Below are positions 47,797 to 60,400 of a DNA stretch of 64,000 nucleotides, piece by piece (the first letter of the stretch is position 1; every line of letters begins with the position of its first letter). The position numbers and the translations under genes were made by a program. Where the stretch lies: contig VXAZ01000263.1 of the NCBI GenBank assembly GCA_013399875.1, positions 1,365,262 to 1,429,261 of the forward strand, read 5' to 3'. The notes below the pieces were generated by a model that was not told the origin of the DNA, made no database searches, and was given only the letters and a program-made list of their open reading frames with translations. The DNA comes from Gymnorhina tibicen. Taxonomy: Eukaryota > Chordata > Aves > Passeriformes > Artamidae.

Positions 47797-49750
47797 GCAT
47801 TTTCTCGTTGTGGAGAGCAAAGGAGGAAGCAGAAGTGCTGACTTGGTCAGGAAAAAAAAACCAACAAAACTGATATTGGTCACTTCTTGGCCAAAGATGG
47901 AATTTTCTTTTAAGTCATAGTGAAACCAAAGCATGCTGTGTGCGTCAGCCACATCAGCCACACATGTAGTGAGCCAAACAGCAAATTCTTTCAAAGACCT
48001 TCCAGTCCTACTCCCTTTGCATCCATAAATACACTTTCTCTAAACCAATATATACGCTAGCTTCTATGCGTGAATTAGTAAACCATTAAATATTTTTGAT
48101 TTTAATAAGTTATGAAACAAGTCATTCTACACTGAACACAGAATTTCCCAGTAGGGTAGTCACATTTTCTTCTGGAGTAGTTGCTCCAATTGGTATTTTT
48201 TAGCTCAGGATTGAGTCATCACAAATAACAGCCTAGAAATTCAGTCTATCAGTGAGCAGAGGTCCTTCTAAAAACTACATCAAAAGCAAATTTCAGCTGG
48301 TGTTTAGAGTATAACTCATTCCTATTGTCACAAGTATTTACCCCTCACATTATCTATTCTGAGAAATATCGAAATCTTAATCACAGCAGATATTTAGGGT
48401 TTTTTTTAAATTGATTAAGTAAAAATCCTGAAGAACAACAATGTATTCTTGCTGGTTTTATGGGTATGAGTTGGTTGACATCAGCCTGCAAAAATTAAGA
48501 TTTGTGATACTCTCTACAAGTGCTGCACAGCAACTGTGTTTGGTGTCTGTGTAAGGCTGGATTCTGGCAAGCTTGCACACCCTTTCACACCAAGGAGGAA
48601 TGGACAACATCCCTACGCATACAGCCCACAAAGGCAAAACAGATGTTTAAAATCATGGTGTCATGTCAGAGACATTCCCCACAAGGTGAAGTATTGCCTC
48701 AAATAAGGCAGTTAAGCAATGCAAAGCTCCTTTGTGTCAACACAAAAGGCCCAGGCGAAGCCTTCTCTTCCCCAGTGACACAGCAATTCGGGTCTGCCCC
48801 AGCAGAGGAACGAGCTCTGGGTCTCACTGAGCACCTCCACCTCTGCCCCCCAGTTCCTTCCAGCCCCACTTCAGATTCTGTGCAAAGGCCCGTGCCCCAG
48901 CAAAACTTGAGTCAAGAGCACTTCACAAAGAATTCACTTGCTCTTCACATCACCCCTATGGAAGTGGCCACATTTAATGGCCAAAACGCTGAAAGCACAA
49001 ACTTCTTAAAACCAAGGAATAACATGAAAAAATGCACAGACGTGCTCAGTGCTAAAGCCTGTGAAAGAATCCTGGTCAGGGAAATCATTTGCAGCTCTAT
49101 CACAGATACAGACCACTACAAATCACAACAGATATGATAACTCAAAAACAAGTCTATGAACAAACTTAGTTTTCTCCAAAATCTTTCCATGATGATACTT
49201 TGGCATTCAGAACCTAATGTCTTTTTTTGGTAGAAGACTTCAAAATATGTCTAAACTTCAGCATGTCCATCAAGCTGTTCCTTTGAACGGTCACCTTCAG
49301 AGCACTAGGGTTTGAACTGCTTCTCTGACATTGTGACAAGGAGGAGGCATGGATAAATTCATGAACTCAAATTGGGCAGGAAAAAAATGCAGAAATGAGA
49401 TATCGGGGTTTGCTTCTTCAGTCAGTTAAAGAGCTAGACTGTGCTTAATGAAGCAAATTTAGGATAGCATCCCATTTGAAGCAATTTCTGAAAATAAGAT
49501 AAAGTTTCCAATCCTGTGGACATCATAAAGTGGTGTATCCCGCCTGTTCAGAACAGCTTTAAAGCTCCAACCAACACAGAGGATTTGCTCGGGCATTTCC
49601 AAATGCCTGTAATTCCACCACTGCAGACCATCTCCAACAGATCTGGAATAAACAAAAGAGGAGGTAGACAAAAAAGGTGAGAGGGAATCACACCCTTTAC
49701 TGAGCAGATATGAGTGGAGTGAGGCAGCACTTACCAGGGATCACAAGCAT
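47797..49750. other. No gene supported; holds a 205-codon ORF
   Basis: AT-rich, then more balanced, unique DNA. The plus-strand frame 48520-49137 is open for about 205 codons (a GTG is its first start-like codon), the longest ORF outside repeats and GC-rich DNA. It has no signal peptide, membrane segment or motif I recognise and is rich in S, P and Q in the middle. For DNA of this size about 0.3 ORFs this long are expected by chance, so I do not call a gene. Confidence 0.4.
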
Positions 49751-49785
49751 CCTGCTCCCAGGGGTCAGGTACTCCTGGGAGCAGG
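49751..49785. repeat. Near-perfect hairpin, 15-bp stem with 5-nt loop
   Basis: CCTGCTCCCAGG (49751-49762) is the exact reverse complement of CCTGGGAGCAGG (49774-49785). Three more inner pairs (G-T, G-C, T-A) extend the stem to 15 pairs around a 5-base loop, CAGGT at 49766-49770. It is GC-rich, lies in unique DNA, and is too short for a typical pre-miRNA. No T run follows. Confidence 0.8.
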
Positions 49786-50499
49786 TCCCTTGCATCCCCC
49801 CAGAGCTCAACCTGTGCCTTCCATCCTGCACCCTGATCACACCAACCTCCCTAGCTTCTCACATGTGCTGCATCAGACTCCTGTAGCTCCCAGCCACTTA
49901 TTACCAAGATAATTAAGTATTATTACATTTAATTAATAAGTTCCCTCAGAAGACACACATGTATGCGCAGGGTTTCTCCTGCAGCCCTGTATAGGTCAAC
50001 AGATTACTGGTCTGGAATGATTAGACTTTCAAAACTTGCCGCCTGATGGGCTGTTCCTGGCAGGGCAGGAATAGGCAGCAGTTACGAGAATCCATGTCAG
50101 CAAAGCCATTACTTAACCCGGCACTGCTCACACCCTTGGCTGGCTGCCTCTGAGGTCCCTCCCTTGCCTGCCCTCCAACAACACCACCAAAAGGAAAAGA
50201 AAACAAAAGACAAATCCCAGACGCAGCAGGCAAGAAGGCTTTGTGACCCTGAAGGTTCACTCACTGACCAAGTAAACCCACTGGGAAAGCTCTTTAGAGT
50301 AACTGACAGCTGGGGAAATATGAAGGGTCAGAGCATAAGACAAAAGCTTGAATTAGAGGCACTGTTTCTCACTAAAGAATGTGAACATGGGGGTTGGTGT
50401 GCTTCGTGCTTTTCTGAGTTTTTTCCTCTCTCTCCTTCTGTGCAGAGACCCAGCCTTAACCAAACCAAAGGTGGTACAGAGATGTTAAAGCCGTGATTC

Positions 50500-50640
50500 A
50501 GAAATACTGGTTTTGAAGTTGTTGGCTCACACAAAGATTTCCTGCGTGACCTTGGGCAAGTCATTTGTCTGTGCTGCACTTCAGCTTCTAATCCATAAGA
50601 CAAAGACAATGCCTTACAGGCAAGTTATGAGGTTATTAGT
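50500..50640 (+). mobile_element. MIR-like ancient SINE
   Basis: The core 'gcgtgaccttgggcaagtcatttgtctgtgctgcacttcagcttc' (near 50544-50588) closely follows the MIR consensus core ('tgtgaccttgggcaagtcacttaacctctctgtgcctcagtttcc'). The next bases ('atccataagacaaagacaatgccttacaggcaagttatgaggtt') track the 'atctgtaaaatggggataat...cctacctcatagggttgttgtgagg' part. MIR/CORE-SINEs predate the bird-mammal split, so a decayed copy in a bird is expected. Both ends are diverged. Confidence 0.75.
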
Positions 50641-53600
50641 TATTAGACTGCAAATAGCCATGATGATGGGAGGCAGAGAGGCAATCAGGCAGATAGGGAG
50701 ATCCACCTCCTGCAGGATCCTGATCCCTTGGGGATTCTGTCTGAGATCAAACCTCCCACAAGTAAAATGGCCACTGTCTAATTAACACCGATTTCCAGGC
50801 ATGTTTCGGCCTCTCATACTGAAGTTGCATTTATTATTGCAATATGGCTAAACTGGAATAAGATAGACTGGGGGTTCCTCCCTACACAAAAAATTTCTCC
50901 AGCTGCCAGGGAGAGAAAAGGCCTCATCCAGCTCTTTGGTCTTCACCTTCCCAGTTCCACACTCACCTTTCAGACTTGCCTCTCTCCCTCTCCATTCCCC
51001 CTCCTGCCAGAAGGGATACAAACATTCATGATGCCCTGATTATAAAGGGTGGTTAAATATTAAAATCTGCAGGCTAGTAGGGAAGCAGATGCTCTCCAAG
51101 TCATTTTCAGGTTTAATATTCTGTTCAAACTGCACAGCACCGTTTAAATAAAAGCACAGACAAATGTCCATCATCACAAGCCTCTTGGGGGTCTCCCATG
51201 AGGGCCCCCACCTTGCCCAGCAATTCCTTGGCCCTCCAGGGTGTGTCTTAGTCGGTTCAGCATAGCTATGGCACCACAGCCCTCACCCACACCTGGAGTA
51301 CAGTCACAGAGGGAGCCACACAGAGTGTTCCTAATAAGGATGCAGCTGATTTCTGGCCCAGTTGTGGGGCTGCCCTTCAGCCCCCAGCACTGCAGCTGTG
51401 CCCTGCTCCAGGCATGGGGAGCACACTCTGGCAGAACTGACTCCTCTCCAGCACCGGTGGGGATTCCTCTATTTTAATAAAACAACTGAGAAGTCGTTGT
51501 TTCAACAAAGTGTTTTGCTGAGTAAATTCTGACCTGCTCCAGTCAAGAAGAGGCTCTACTAATTTGTAGCTGCTCTGTTCTAAGCTTCTTTTTTCTGTCA
51601 GTTCATGCTGTATGATTACTCAATGGGCATGTTTATGATGATTTACCGAAAGAGTTATAATACATGAAGTCATAAATTAGGAAGAATCCAGTAAGTAGTC
51701 GTTAATTAATAACTTCGATCCATTGCAGGTCTTTGACCTTTGCCCCCTTGAGCTGGAACCCTGAAAATAATCATATTTGCTTTCTCTATTTTTGTTAGTT
51801 TTAGAAAGCATCTCAACTTGTGCTATTTATTTTTAAAAATTCGAAACAAGGTGAGTGAGTGGACTCCAACCCGGCAATCTAAAACGTACAATGTTCTGTG
51901 CTGAAAAAGCATCCCATTTGGGAACAAAACCTGCTGTAAGTTACTGGATCATGACTAATTTAACATCATTACTTCAATGACGGTGTTGACTGAGGCAAGA
52001 AAACATTTTGCCGGGTTATGGAAGACAAGTATGTAAGTTAGAAGGGATGGCTGAAAACATTCCCAAGTGCAAAAATGTCTTTCAGATTTTGAAATTCCAG
52101 GATTCACTTGACTTTAAATCACTGTTCAGCCAGTTGTAAGGCAGAAAGAAAACCCACAGCAGCAACTCATGTTCCCACTCTGAAAGCTTAGTAACTAATC
52201 AGGCTAATATTGACATAATCATGGAAGATCTCACCAGAAACATGAGCACAGCATGTGAATTGCGCTTGGTTTTTCAAGAGAGCTTCATAACATATGTTGT
52301 ATCCATTTCTTGCTGCCTAGAAGACTGCACTAGGAGCCATAATATAGTTGTCTTCCAAATCTTCATATCCTCTTGGACTGCATATTTTAAATTCCTAGGC
52401 CAAGCTTTTGGGAGCAGCTAATGATTTTGCTGCTCTTCTTGATGTATCTTAGCAGAACGCAAGTTGTAGGAGCTGAGTACCTGCTCTCTGAGAAGGGAGC
52501 TGTCTCTAACTGAAGTAATAGGAAGACCTAAAATTCCATGGCTAATTATTGAAGATATGGCAGCAGAACAGCACTGTCTTATTTAGGAGCCCGGAAAGTC
52601 GTGCATATCTTTAGCTTCTTTTATTCAAGGAGTCAAAAAAAAGTGAAAATTTAAACAGAAACCCAGAGACTTTGGCTTGGCGCATTCCTGTAGTGTTTGT
52701 CAGCGAGGAGGGGAGGAGTGCGAGAATTGGAACCGGCGCAGCGCACAGGAGGTGTTGCAACAAGAAGCATTTCAGTGCCCCAGGCTTGCCCTCGCTCCCA
52801 AACAGCTCCCATGCACACCACGGTGACTCGAGTATCGGTCAGGGGTGGTGCAACCGGCTCCCAGGCTGCGCTCCGTGAGGAGGTCCAAAGGGAGGGAGAA
52901 TAGGAACAAAAGGGGCTCAGGGGGCTCCCAGACACCGTGCTCATGCTGACAGCACTGTCAGGAGCCTGGCACAGGGGGAACAACCTCCCTTCCAGTGCTG
53001 GCATGAGGCACCCTGTCCGCACGGCTGGCCAGCGACATACATGTGTATCCAGACTCTTCTACCAGAGTGCAGTTAATCGCAGGAGTGGCTTTAACAGGAG
53101 AACTGTAGTTAATAAACATCCTCTCCCCCTCTTTCACCTGCACTGCTACCTGCCATCACAGGCTAAGAAAGCACAATTCTTCCTCCTGCCCTCATCTCCA
53201 GAACACAGACAGATAAAATGAGCCAAGTATGTGTCAGCAACAAACGGAGGTGATTAGGAACAGCATGCCACAAGCAAGTGCAGGGTAACCCTTCAAAGAC
53301 ATGGGAACAGCTCAGCAATTTAAACAAGATGCTAAACACAAGGGTGACTTCTCCAGAAACAAACAACATAGGCTAAGGGGGGAAAAAAACCAAAACAACC
53401 CCAAACTAACAGCTCTGCCCCTTGCTGTTGTGTTTACCTCTTGGTTTGGATTTCAGGCTGAGATCATATTCCTGGGATAATGAAAGCCTAAGGCAAGCAA
53501 ACAGCAGCAGGAGAGATTACGCTGAAGAAGGGAGGAAGAGCACTTGGGAAACAGGAAGGAATAGCCACCTTTGTAAGCACAGGCACTAAAAAAATGTTCT

Positions 53601-55662
53601 CTTAAGCTATGTATGGCAAGTCCCGCATGCCAGGGCTACATGCATTTGATAAGAGATGGGGTAATGGAAAGCCAAATCAATTCCCTTCTGCTCACACTTA
53701 GAGGGACAGAATTTCCTTGTAACTGCAGCCAAGCAGCACACAAAAAACTCATTTCACACCTGTATTTGGTGTCTAGACCTGAAATATTTATTTCCAGGTC
53801 TGTGGACCTAACAAATCTGCAAAATCAAAGTGGTTTTGAGGGTCAATCCCATTCATGCTCCTGTCCATAAGTTAACAGGCTGACGAGCTCAGCTCACAAT
53901 CCAGCTTCACAGCTACAAAAATGCTTTGTCTTCCCAAGGCTCCTACCAAGTGCTAACCAAGGCATATTAAGGGCACCCCTCTTTTGTAACAAAACTAAAA
54001 GGCCCAGGCTTCAAACACTTATTAAACTGGGCTGTTTTTGTCAGAAGGAAATAAAACTATAATTGATCAGGGAGGGCCATTATGTCTGTCCATGGCTACT
54101 ACCGGCTCAATGGGTACAGGCAAACAATAGAGGTAGCTTGAATTAATTCACAAATACTCCTTTAGAAACCACACTGACATAAATTCATTCACCTCTTCAT
54201 GGACGGATTAGAAAAAATAAGGACATTATAGAAGCTGCAGCTGAATCAAATGATTCACAAAAAATTGGGAAAAAAAATAAATAAAACCTCACTGAAATTT
54301 TGCACAGCATCAGCACAAGAAAAGGCACTTGCTTCCTGGAGAATACATACAGAAATGAGGAATAATGACACCTTTTGGGTTAGGTTTTTGTCACCACCTG
54401 CTCTCTCAGCCAATAAGAGAATCAACATACAAGCACTCTCTTGGCCACAGCCATAGAGGGCAGGGCCCATCAAATCTTTCTGTCTCTGTTCCACCCCTCT
54501 AGACAAGAAAATAAAATGTGATGATACATTTCCAGGCCTTTTATAGCCCAAAGGAAGCACCTCTGAGCCCACTTAACTCTTCCTCATAGGTGGTTCTCCT
54601 TTTTGTAGCACATTGATGTAACTATCCATAGTTTCTTCCAATTTCGTCAGCCCTACTGCTGCCTCTCCCTTCCAGTGACGCCCAGATGGACCACTTGGCA
54701 TCATTCCCCCCACTTCCTTTAAAGAAGTACTGCTGACTTACCAGCAAAGGGGAATTACACTGGAATAATGGGAAAGAGAGCCTGGAAATACTCAGCCCTG
54801 CAGAAAAATCTCATGGCATTAAAGATGGGGCCATTTTGTCTGAGCTAGAGGTGGGCACCGAATCCAGCTCCAATAGAGTATGACCAAAAATTAGCCTGTT
54901 TCTTGACACATACTCTTATAATTCAAAGAGCACAAGCTTTCCAGTCTATGATTAATTATCATTTCTGCCTTCCCCCATCTCTCAGACTTTGAACTAATGG
55001 ACAGAGTAATTAGCGTGGGTTGGGAAGGAGAAATCTGCTAGCAGTGATGTGTACCCACAAACACACGTGCTCACGCGCATTAAATGAACTGGTGGGGCTT
55101 AGCACCCTGATGATAAATACTGAGGCAGTCAGCTATGACAAAGCAGTTTTTCATGTTATCCTTAAAAAATAAACAGAACTTCCAGGTACTGTGTGTCATA
55201 TCAGATGTAGAAAACAAAGTTACTCATTACTAAAGTTCATGTCCACTAACTGGAAAGCAGTAATAGCCAGCCACACCTGGGCTGGAGAATAAGACACATA
55301 AAAAATAACCCACAGGTTCTGGTACACCTCTGGCAAATATCAAAGGTCTTATGATTGTTACTGTTTTTCTTAGCAGTGCCAAGTATCATGCAATTAAGAC
55401 AATCTGGACTCTCATTAAAACAAAATTAAGTTCCCGGAGCTCAGAAGTGCTTCAAAGCAGGTATCTTTTAAGAATCAAAACCAAAGGCAAGTGAAACCTG
55501 AGTTTGTAAAAACATGTATGTTCAGATCAGTTTTAGAAGCTCAACTGCAAATTTGTGTGTGCGTGTTGGTGTTAGAAATACCAGGTTATGGCAGCATTGT
55601 GGGATTCACACAGCACTGATAAAGCTCAGAGCTAAACATAAACGTGAATGAGAAAGTGTTTA
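50641..55662. other. No gene seen
   Basis: Unique DNA. A CpG-enriched patch lies at about 52676-52880 (CGCATTC, CAGCGAGG, CCGGCGCAGCGCAC, ACTCGAGTATCGG). The block at about 51480-52100 is AT-rich with many TAAT/ATTA cores and could be a conserved non-coding element. No exon is recognised. Confidence 0.5.
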
Positions 55663-55850
55663 TAGGATCACAGAAGAGTTTGGGTTGGAAGACACCTTGT
55701 CATCTCGTCCAACCCCCTTGCAATAAGCAGGGACACCTTCCACTGGACCAGGTTGTTCAGAGCCCTTGAATGTTTCCAGGGGTGGGGCATTCACCACTTC
55801 TCAGGGCAACCTGTTCCAGTGTCTCACCACCCTCATTATAAAAAAATCCT
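55663..55850 (-). mobile_element. CR1 3'-end copy, minus strand
   Basis: The plus strand reads 'aggatcacagaagagtttgggttggaagacacc', 'cgtccaacccccttgcaataagcagggacaccttccactggaccaggttg' and 'gggcaacctgttccagtgtctcaccaccctcat'. This is a standard CR1 3' tail in reverse, 5'-truncated at the right edge after about 190 bp. Confidence 0.9.
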
Positions 55851-56744
55851 GCCAGACACCAAGGCCTAAATCATCACAGAATTTGTTTTTCTAGCCCACA
55901 AGACTTGGCCAAATGCAAGAAAATTGCCCCAAGAAGCATCATACTGAGAGTCCAGATGTGCTCCCATACTACTGGTTGGACATCCTAGGCACGGGTAAAG
56001 GAACACTGGAAAAAATAACAAGCCTACAACATACTGGTTGCTTAGGAGCTGTGAGTCAGCCAGCATGAAAACTGGTGTTAATCAGTATATGCGTAGAAGC
56101 ATAAGCCCTGACACAGGACAGCTAAATCCTCTCTAATCTTAGGTTTGGTGCTACAAAGTGCTCCTGTTTGACCGATACTAAAAAGCTCCAATGTTAATTG
56201 GAACAAGCCATGGTGCGCAAGCTTTCCAGTACTCCTTGTCACGTACAGTCCATTCACTTTTCTAAAACCTCAGCCACACAGTTTGCAGAAGCAGGACATC
56301 TGCCCACGCTGTCTCTTTGCTCTCAGCAGTGTGACTCACTGCTGCTGTGGAAGTCAAGGGCTCCCTGGTCACTGCCAGATAGCTGTGTCTTGCCCTGTGT
56401 GCTTGGTGGGCAGGTCTCTGTCCCCTCATCAGCTCCTCACCACCAGGCTCCTGGCACACCTCTCCTCACACAGCCTGGCCCTGAAAACCTTAAATTCAGG
56501 GAAGTTCTGGGAACAGAGAAGTAGAGAGCCAGAGCAGTGGCTGCCAAAAAGCCAAGCACTCTTTAGTTTTGTTTCCAGGATGGATTTCTTCAGTTCAGCT
56601 CAAACATTGACACAGCCATTAAAAGCACAGAAATAGAAACTCCCTCTTGGGTCATCGTGTCCACTCTCCTGGAAGCCAGCTCAGAGAAGGACAACATGGC
56701 CCATCTGATAGCTGTTGTATTTATTATTTATTTACATTATTTAT
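55851..56744. other. No gene seen
   Basis: Unique DNA. An ORF pair at 56198-56636 has no recognised domain or splice context. TTTATT-type A/T repeats begin near 56719. Confidence 0.5.
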
Positions 56745-56770
56745 TTAATTAATTAATTAATTAATTAATT
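56745..56770. repeat. (TTAA)n microsatellite
   Basis: Six or more perfect TTAA/AATT tetranucleotides, preceded by imperfect TTTA units from about 56719. The unit is self-complementary, so the tract can extrude as a cruciform. Confidence 0.9.
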
Positions 56771-56794
56771 ATTTTTAAGAAAGGATTCATGGAG

Positions 56795-56821
56795 AATCAA
56801 TCAATCAATCAATCAATCAAC
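56795..56821 (+). repeat. (AATC)n microsatellite
   Basis: More than six perfect AATC units. It lies 24 bases after the (TTAA)n tract. Confidence 0.9.
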
Positions 56822-57439
56822 ACGCAATGCCAGACTGGCACTGTTAATACCTTCTCTAGTCATTTGTCCAGTCGTCTGTGAAAATCCAGACAAAACAGAC
56901 CTCTTCCCCCAGGACTTTGCCCTCCAGGCTGTCTTCAATAAACATCTTCCTAAATTAAAACTTTGCTATTTGGGGTACTGAGGGTTACCTGTCTTTGTAT
57001 GTAATCTTCTAGGCTCCTAAACACGTTTCTCTTTCTTGTCAATGCACAGAGCTGCTGCCATCAGCAGCTTTTCACTATTTCATTCAACTGTAGAAATACA
57101 ATAACCCAGATAGGTCAGAAAAATAGACAATGGAGCACCTAAACCCATTGTGTTTAGAATAGTAACCTACCTTGGGGAAAAAAACAACAACAAACAAACA
57201 CTAAAATATTTGGGGATACAGAACACAGTCATATTTCTGCCTGGGAGATCTCAGCTGTGAGAGAGCATCAGCAATAGTTCTGGTCAGCCTGGACATCTCA
57301 GTCCAAGGGACTCTGGGCAGCCAGGGTGCATATCTCTGGGATTTCAGGACATCCAGAGGCTCTGGCAGAGCAGCTGCAACTCCTCCTCTTGCTGCACTGC
57401 CAGAGGTCAGGAAACTCAACAGCAGATGCACAAACTTAC

Positions 57440-57488
57440 CACGTTTTGGGCAGTCAGCAGCAATATGCCCCATTCTTGCTCCAGAAGA
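57440..57488 (-). other. Candidate 49-bp microexon with zinc-knuckle-like residues
   Basis: On the minus strand a strong acceptor (acttctcatctgcag, AG at 57490-57489) and a strong donor (G|GTAAGTTTG starting at 57439) bracket 49 bases. They read SSGARMGHIAADCPKR in the open frame. GHIAADCPKR resembles the second half of a CCHC zinc knuckle, but both leading cysteines are absent and the spacing is one residue too long. So it is either a chance exon-like segment, a decayed knuckle from a cellular gene or old retroelement, or a true microexon. The frame stays open beyond the donor to 57201. Confidence 0.2.
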
Positions 57489-60400
57489 CTGCAGATGAGA
57501 AGTGTTTTAGGGCAGCAGTTTGGATGTGCCACCCAACTCACTCAGAGCAAAGACAGACATCACTCCTTGGCGCAACTGCAGCAAAGACACTCCGTGAGAG
57601 TTACACACTTCTACCTGATAAGACTCTTGAGCCCTGTTACCACCATCTTATCAGAAAACAACTCTATGCTGATGACACAGGGGAGGGCTGAAGGGAGAGA
57701 TGGGGTATGCAGAAGCCACAGCACCTGAAGGTAGCACAAAACAGAGGGAGAAGAGGACCCTGCACAGCTCTGTTAGGATCAGAGCCGAGTTTAGTGTGGA
57801 GCTTGCCCACTCTTCAGAGACAGCACGGAGAGCTCAGCCCTGCAGGGTGCACTCAGCACCAGCAGGACCTCACACAGCGAGGTGTGAGGCAGCATGGGAA
57901 CCCAACCCCAGGGGACGTCTCCCTTCCTTGTGCCCGTGGCTGGCAGGGACACCAGCAGCAATGCCAGCAGCAACGCACCCATCTCCTGCCTGGAAGGGTC
58001 GGCAGGGCAGCTTAGCAGGAGTGGGGTTAATTCATCCCTCCCAGCCATGACTGGAGGATGCAGAAAAAAGCCAAGTGGGATCACTACCCCCACGCCCTGT
58101 TTATTTTGGATGGCAGTGGCCAAGGATCAGAGTTTGTGTTGTTTGTGTTCATTTCATTTCCCCATAATGCTGAGAAGTCCCAGCACAGAGAGAAGTCATG
58201 CCAAAATGGGAGGGTGTTTTCCAAGCCTCTAGCCGAGTCTCCTCTGGAATAATGACTTATTTGGTGAGGCAACAGCACTGAGCATTTTCCTTGGCCAGGC
58301 ACAGATGGGAAGTGGCATCCAGCACCCAAACCTCCTCCCGATGAACCCAACTACCCCCAGCCCCCGGCCTGACACAGGGAAGCAGCTCCTTGTGCAACCG
58401 AGGACTGGCAGCACCTGCAGTCCACAGCCCTGCCCTTGGTGCTGCCAGTGCCTTCTCCATCCACAGGGATGGACAGCTCAGCACTGCCAGTTGGTCTGAG
58501 CTGGATTTAGGATGAGACTCCTCAGGGGTGTCCAAGACCATGCCCAGCCAGAGCTTGTCCACTCCACGCCCAGGGAGAGCACCAGCTCTGTTTTATGCAG
58601 CACGAGCTGGAAGTGAACTTCAGCAGCGAACAGCAGCCATAATTACCCAGCCTGACAAATCCCACACTGGCAAATCCCAGGCTAAGAGAGGTGTGAGGCA
58701 ATTATTGCCTCCATGGGCCTCAGTAATAAAGGGCACAATGCCCAAAGAGAGGATTGTGCTAGTAAGATAGGGTTTATGAAAAGATTTTATCATCTTTCCC
58801 TGTGAGAAACTGGGTTCAAAATATTGATGTTTTTCAAGCGTCTCTCCAGAATTAAGTGAGACCATCTTAGTTGTCTCATGTACAGTCACAGGGATGAAAA
58901 CTGTGCTTCTGAACGCACCCAAATTTTGGGAAAGCTTGGGATTCTATGACTCAGTCCCATTTTCCAGCCCCCACCCCCTCACTCCGTAATGAATAAACAC
59001 CACTTGCAATTGCTCTGTGGTACAGTGTTTCCTTTACCCATCACGGACTAAAATCCACAGGCTGGGAAATACACAGTTAACAACATCATTCATCCTTGCT
59101 GTACTGGCCATAACTTCACACTGGTTTGGTAAATCTAAAGAAACAATATTTTAAGCCAAACACTGTATAGATTCACAGCAGTTAGTAAATAGTTTCGGAC
59201 ATTTTAATAAGTGCTAAATGAGTGAAAGAAGAGAGTTACAGAGACGAGCACATCAACAGTTTTTTATAGATATCTCTGTCATGTTACCAAAATGACTTCA
59301 TTGAGGTCTGGATCACTTTTGTAAAGGAGAAGAAATGGATGGAAATACATTAATTTCCACTGATGGCATCAATAAACAGCACTACAAACACACATAAAAT
59401 GCTATACTGTGATAAAGGTGGCAGATGAACATAAACCACAGAAAAGAAAAGTTTTCCCCATCTCCTTTATTGTCTGAAGATATCTACAATAAATGGAGCC
59501 TGATTTTTTTTTTTTTTGATCAACCAGTCATCCAGAAAGATCTTGAGCCTCTGTTTATTTCATGGTAGAGTCATTTGTACTGTGGTTTTTACTGTAGGTG
59601 GAGCAGTATGCTGACAATCTACCACCACCTTCAAAATTAAAGCCTTACCTAGACTTTGTGAAAGCAAAAGTAAAAGTCTGAGTAAATCATCTTGCACATG
59701 TGATACCAGCACTGTCAGCTAAAGCCAAATGAAGTTTGGGTTAGGGTTTAATGGTCGCTATTGCCCTCATTTCCCCCTTTCTGTTTCCTGGTCTCCACCC
59801 TCAAATGCAGACAGTGTGGACTGTCCTGAGTTTGTCCTGGATTTGCCAAATTGTATGGTCATGCCACAGACCACCTTCTTATGTTTACTGTATGTGCCAA
59901 TGCTAATCACTACATAGTAGATGGAGACTTGTTTCTATGATCCATTATGAGAAAATTTTGCACATTCTTCCGTTTTCCTTATCCTGATCTTACTGACTTA
60001 TGATCTAATTCTCATCTTATTCTTACTGCATAATGAGTCAGAAACACAAGTTAATATTAATCAATGTGAAAAATATTGACAGCCTTTGGGCTGTTGATGC
60101 ATTTTTGTTAATGGCACAGGGACATTTCACATTGTGACCTGATTATCTTAATTGCCCAGTATTGCTCCTGTTTCCTGATGGAATGCCACTCACGTGAATG
60201 AGAGGTGTTCATAAACATGCTGCTAGGCACCACCAGGGTACAGGACACTCACCCATGCACAAACGAGGAGATATCTTCACAAGAGGGCAAGGCAGATGAT
60301 CCTGCAGTATATGAGGATCTCAATGATATTTTTATGTGCCAGCATAACTGTTTGCCTGCAGGTAGCCAGTTTATTTTCTAAAGACTGCAGCTGTGCTGTA

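Noticed and set aside
58921..58960. GATTCTATGACTC as a CR1 tail
   Set aside because: Only the octamer-like word is present; no CR1 sequence lies upstream.
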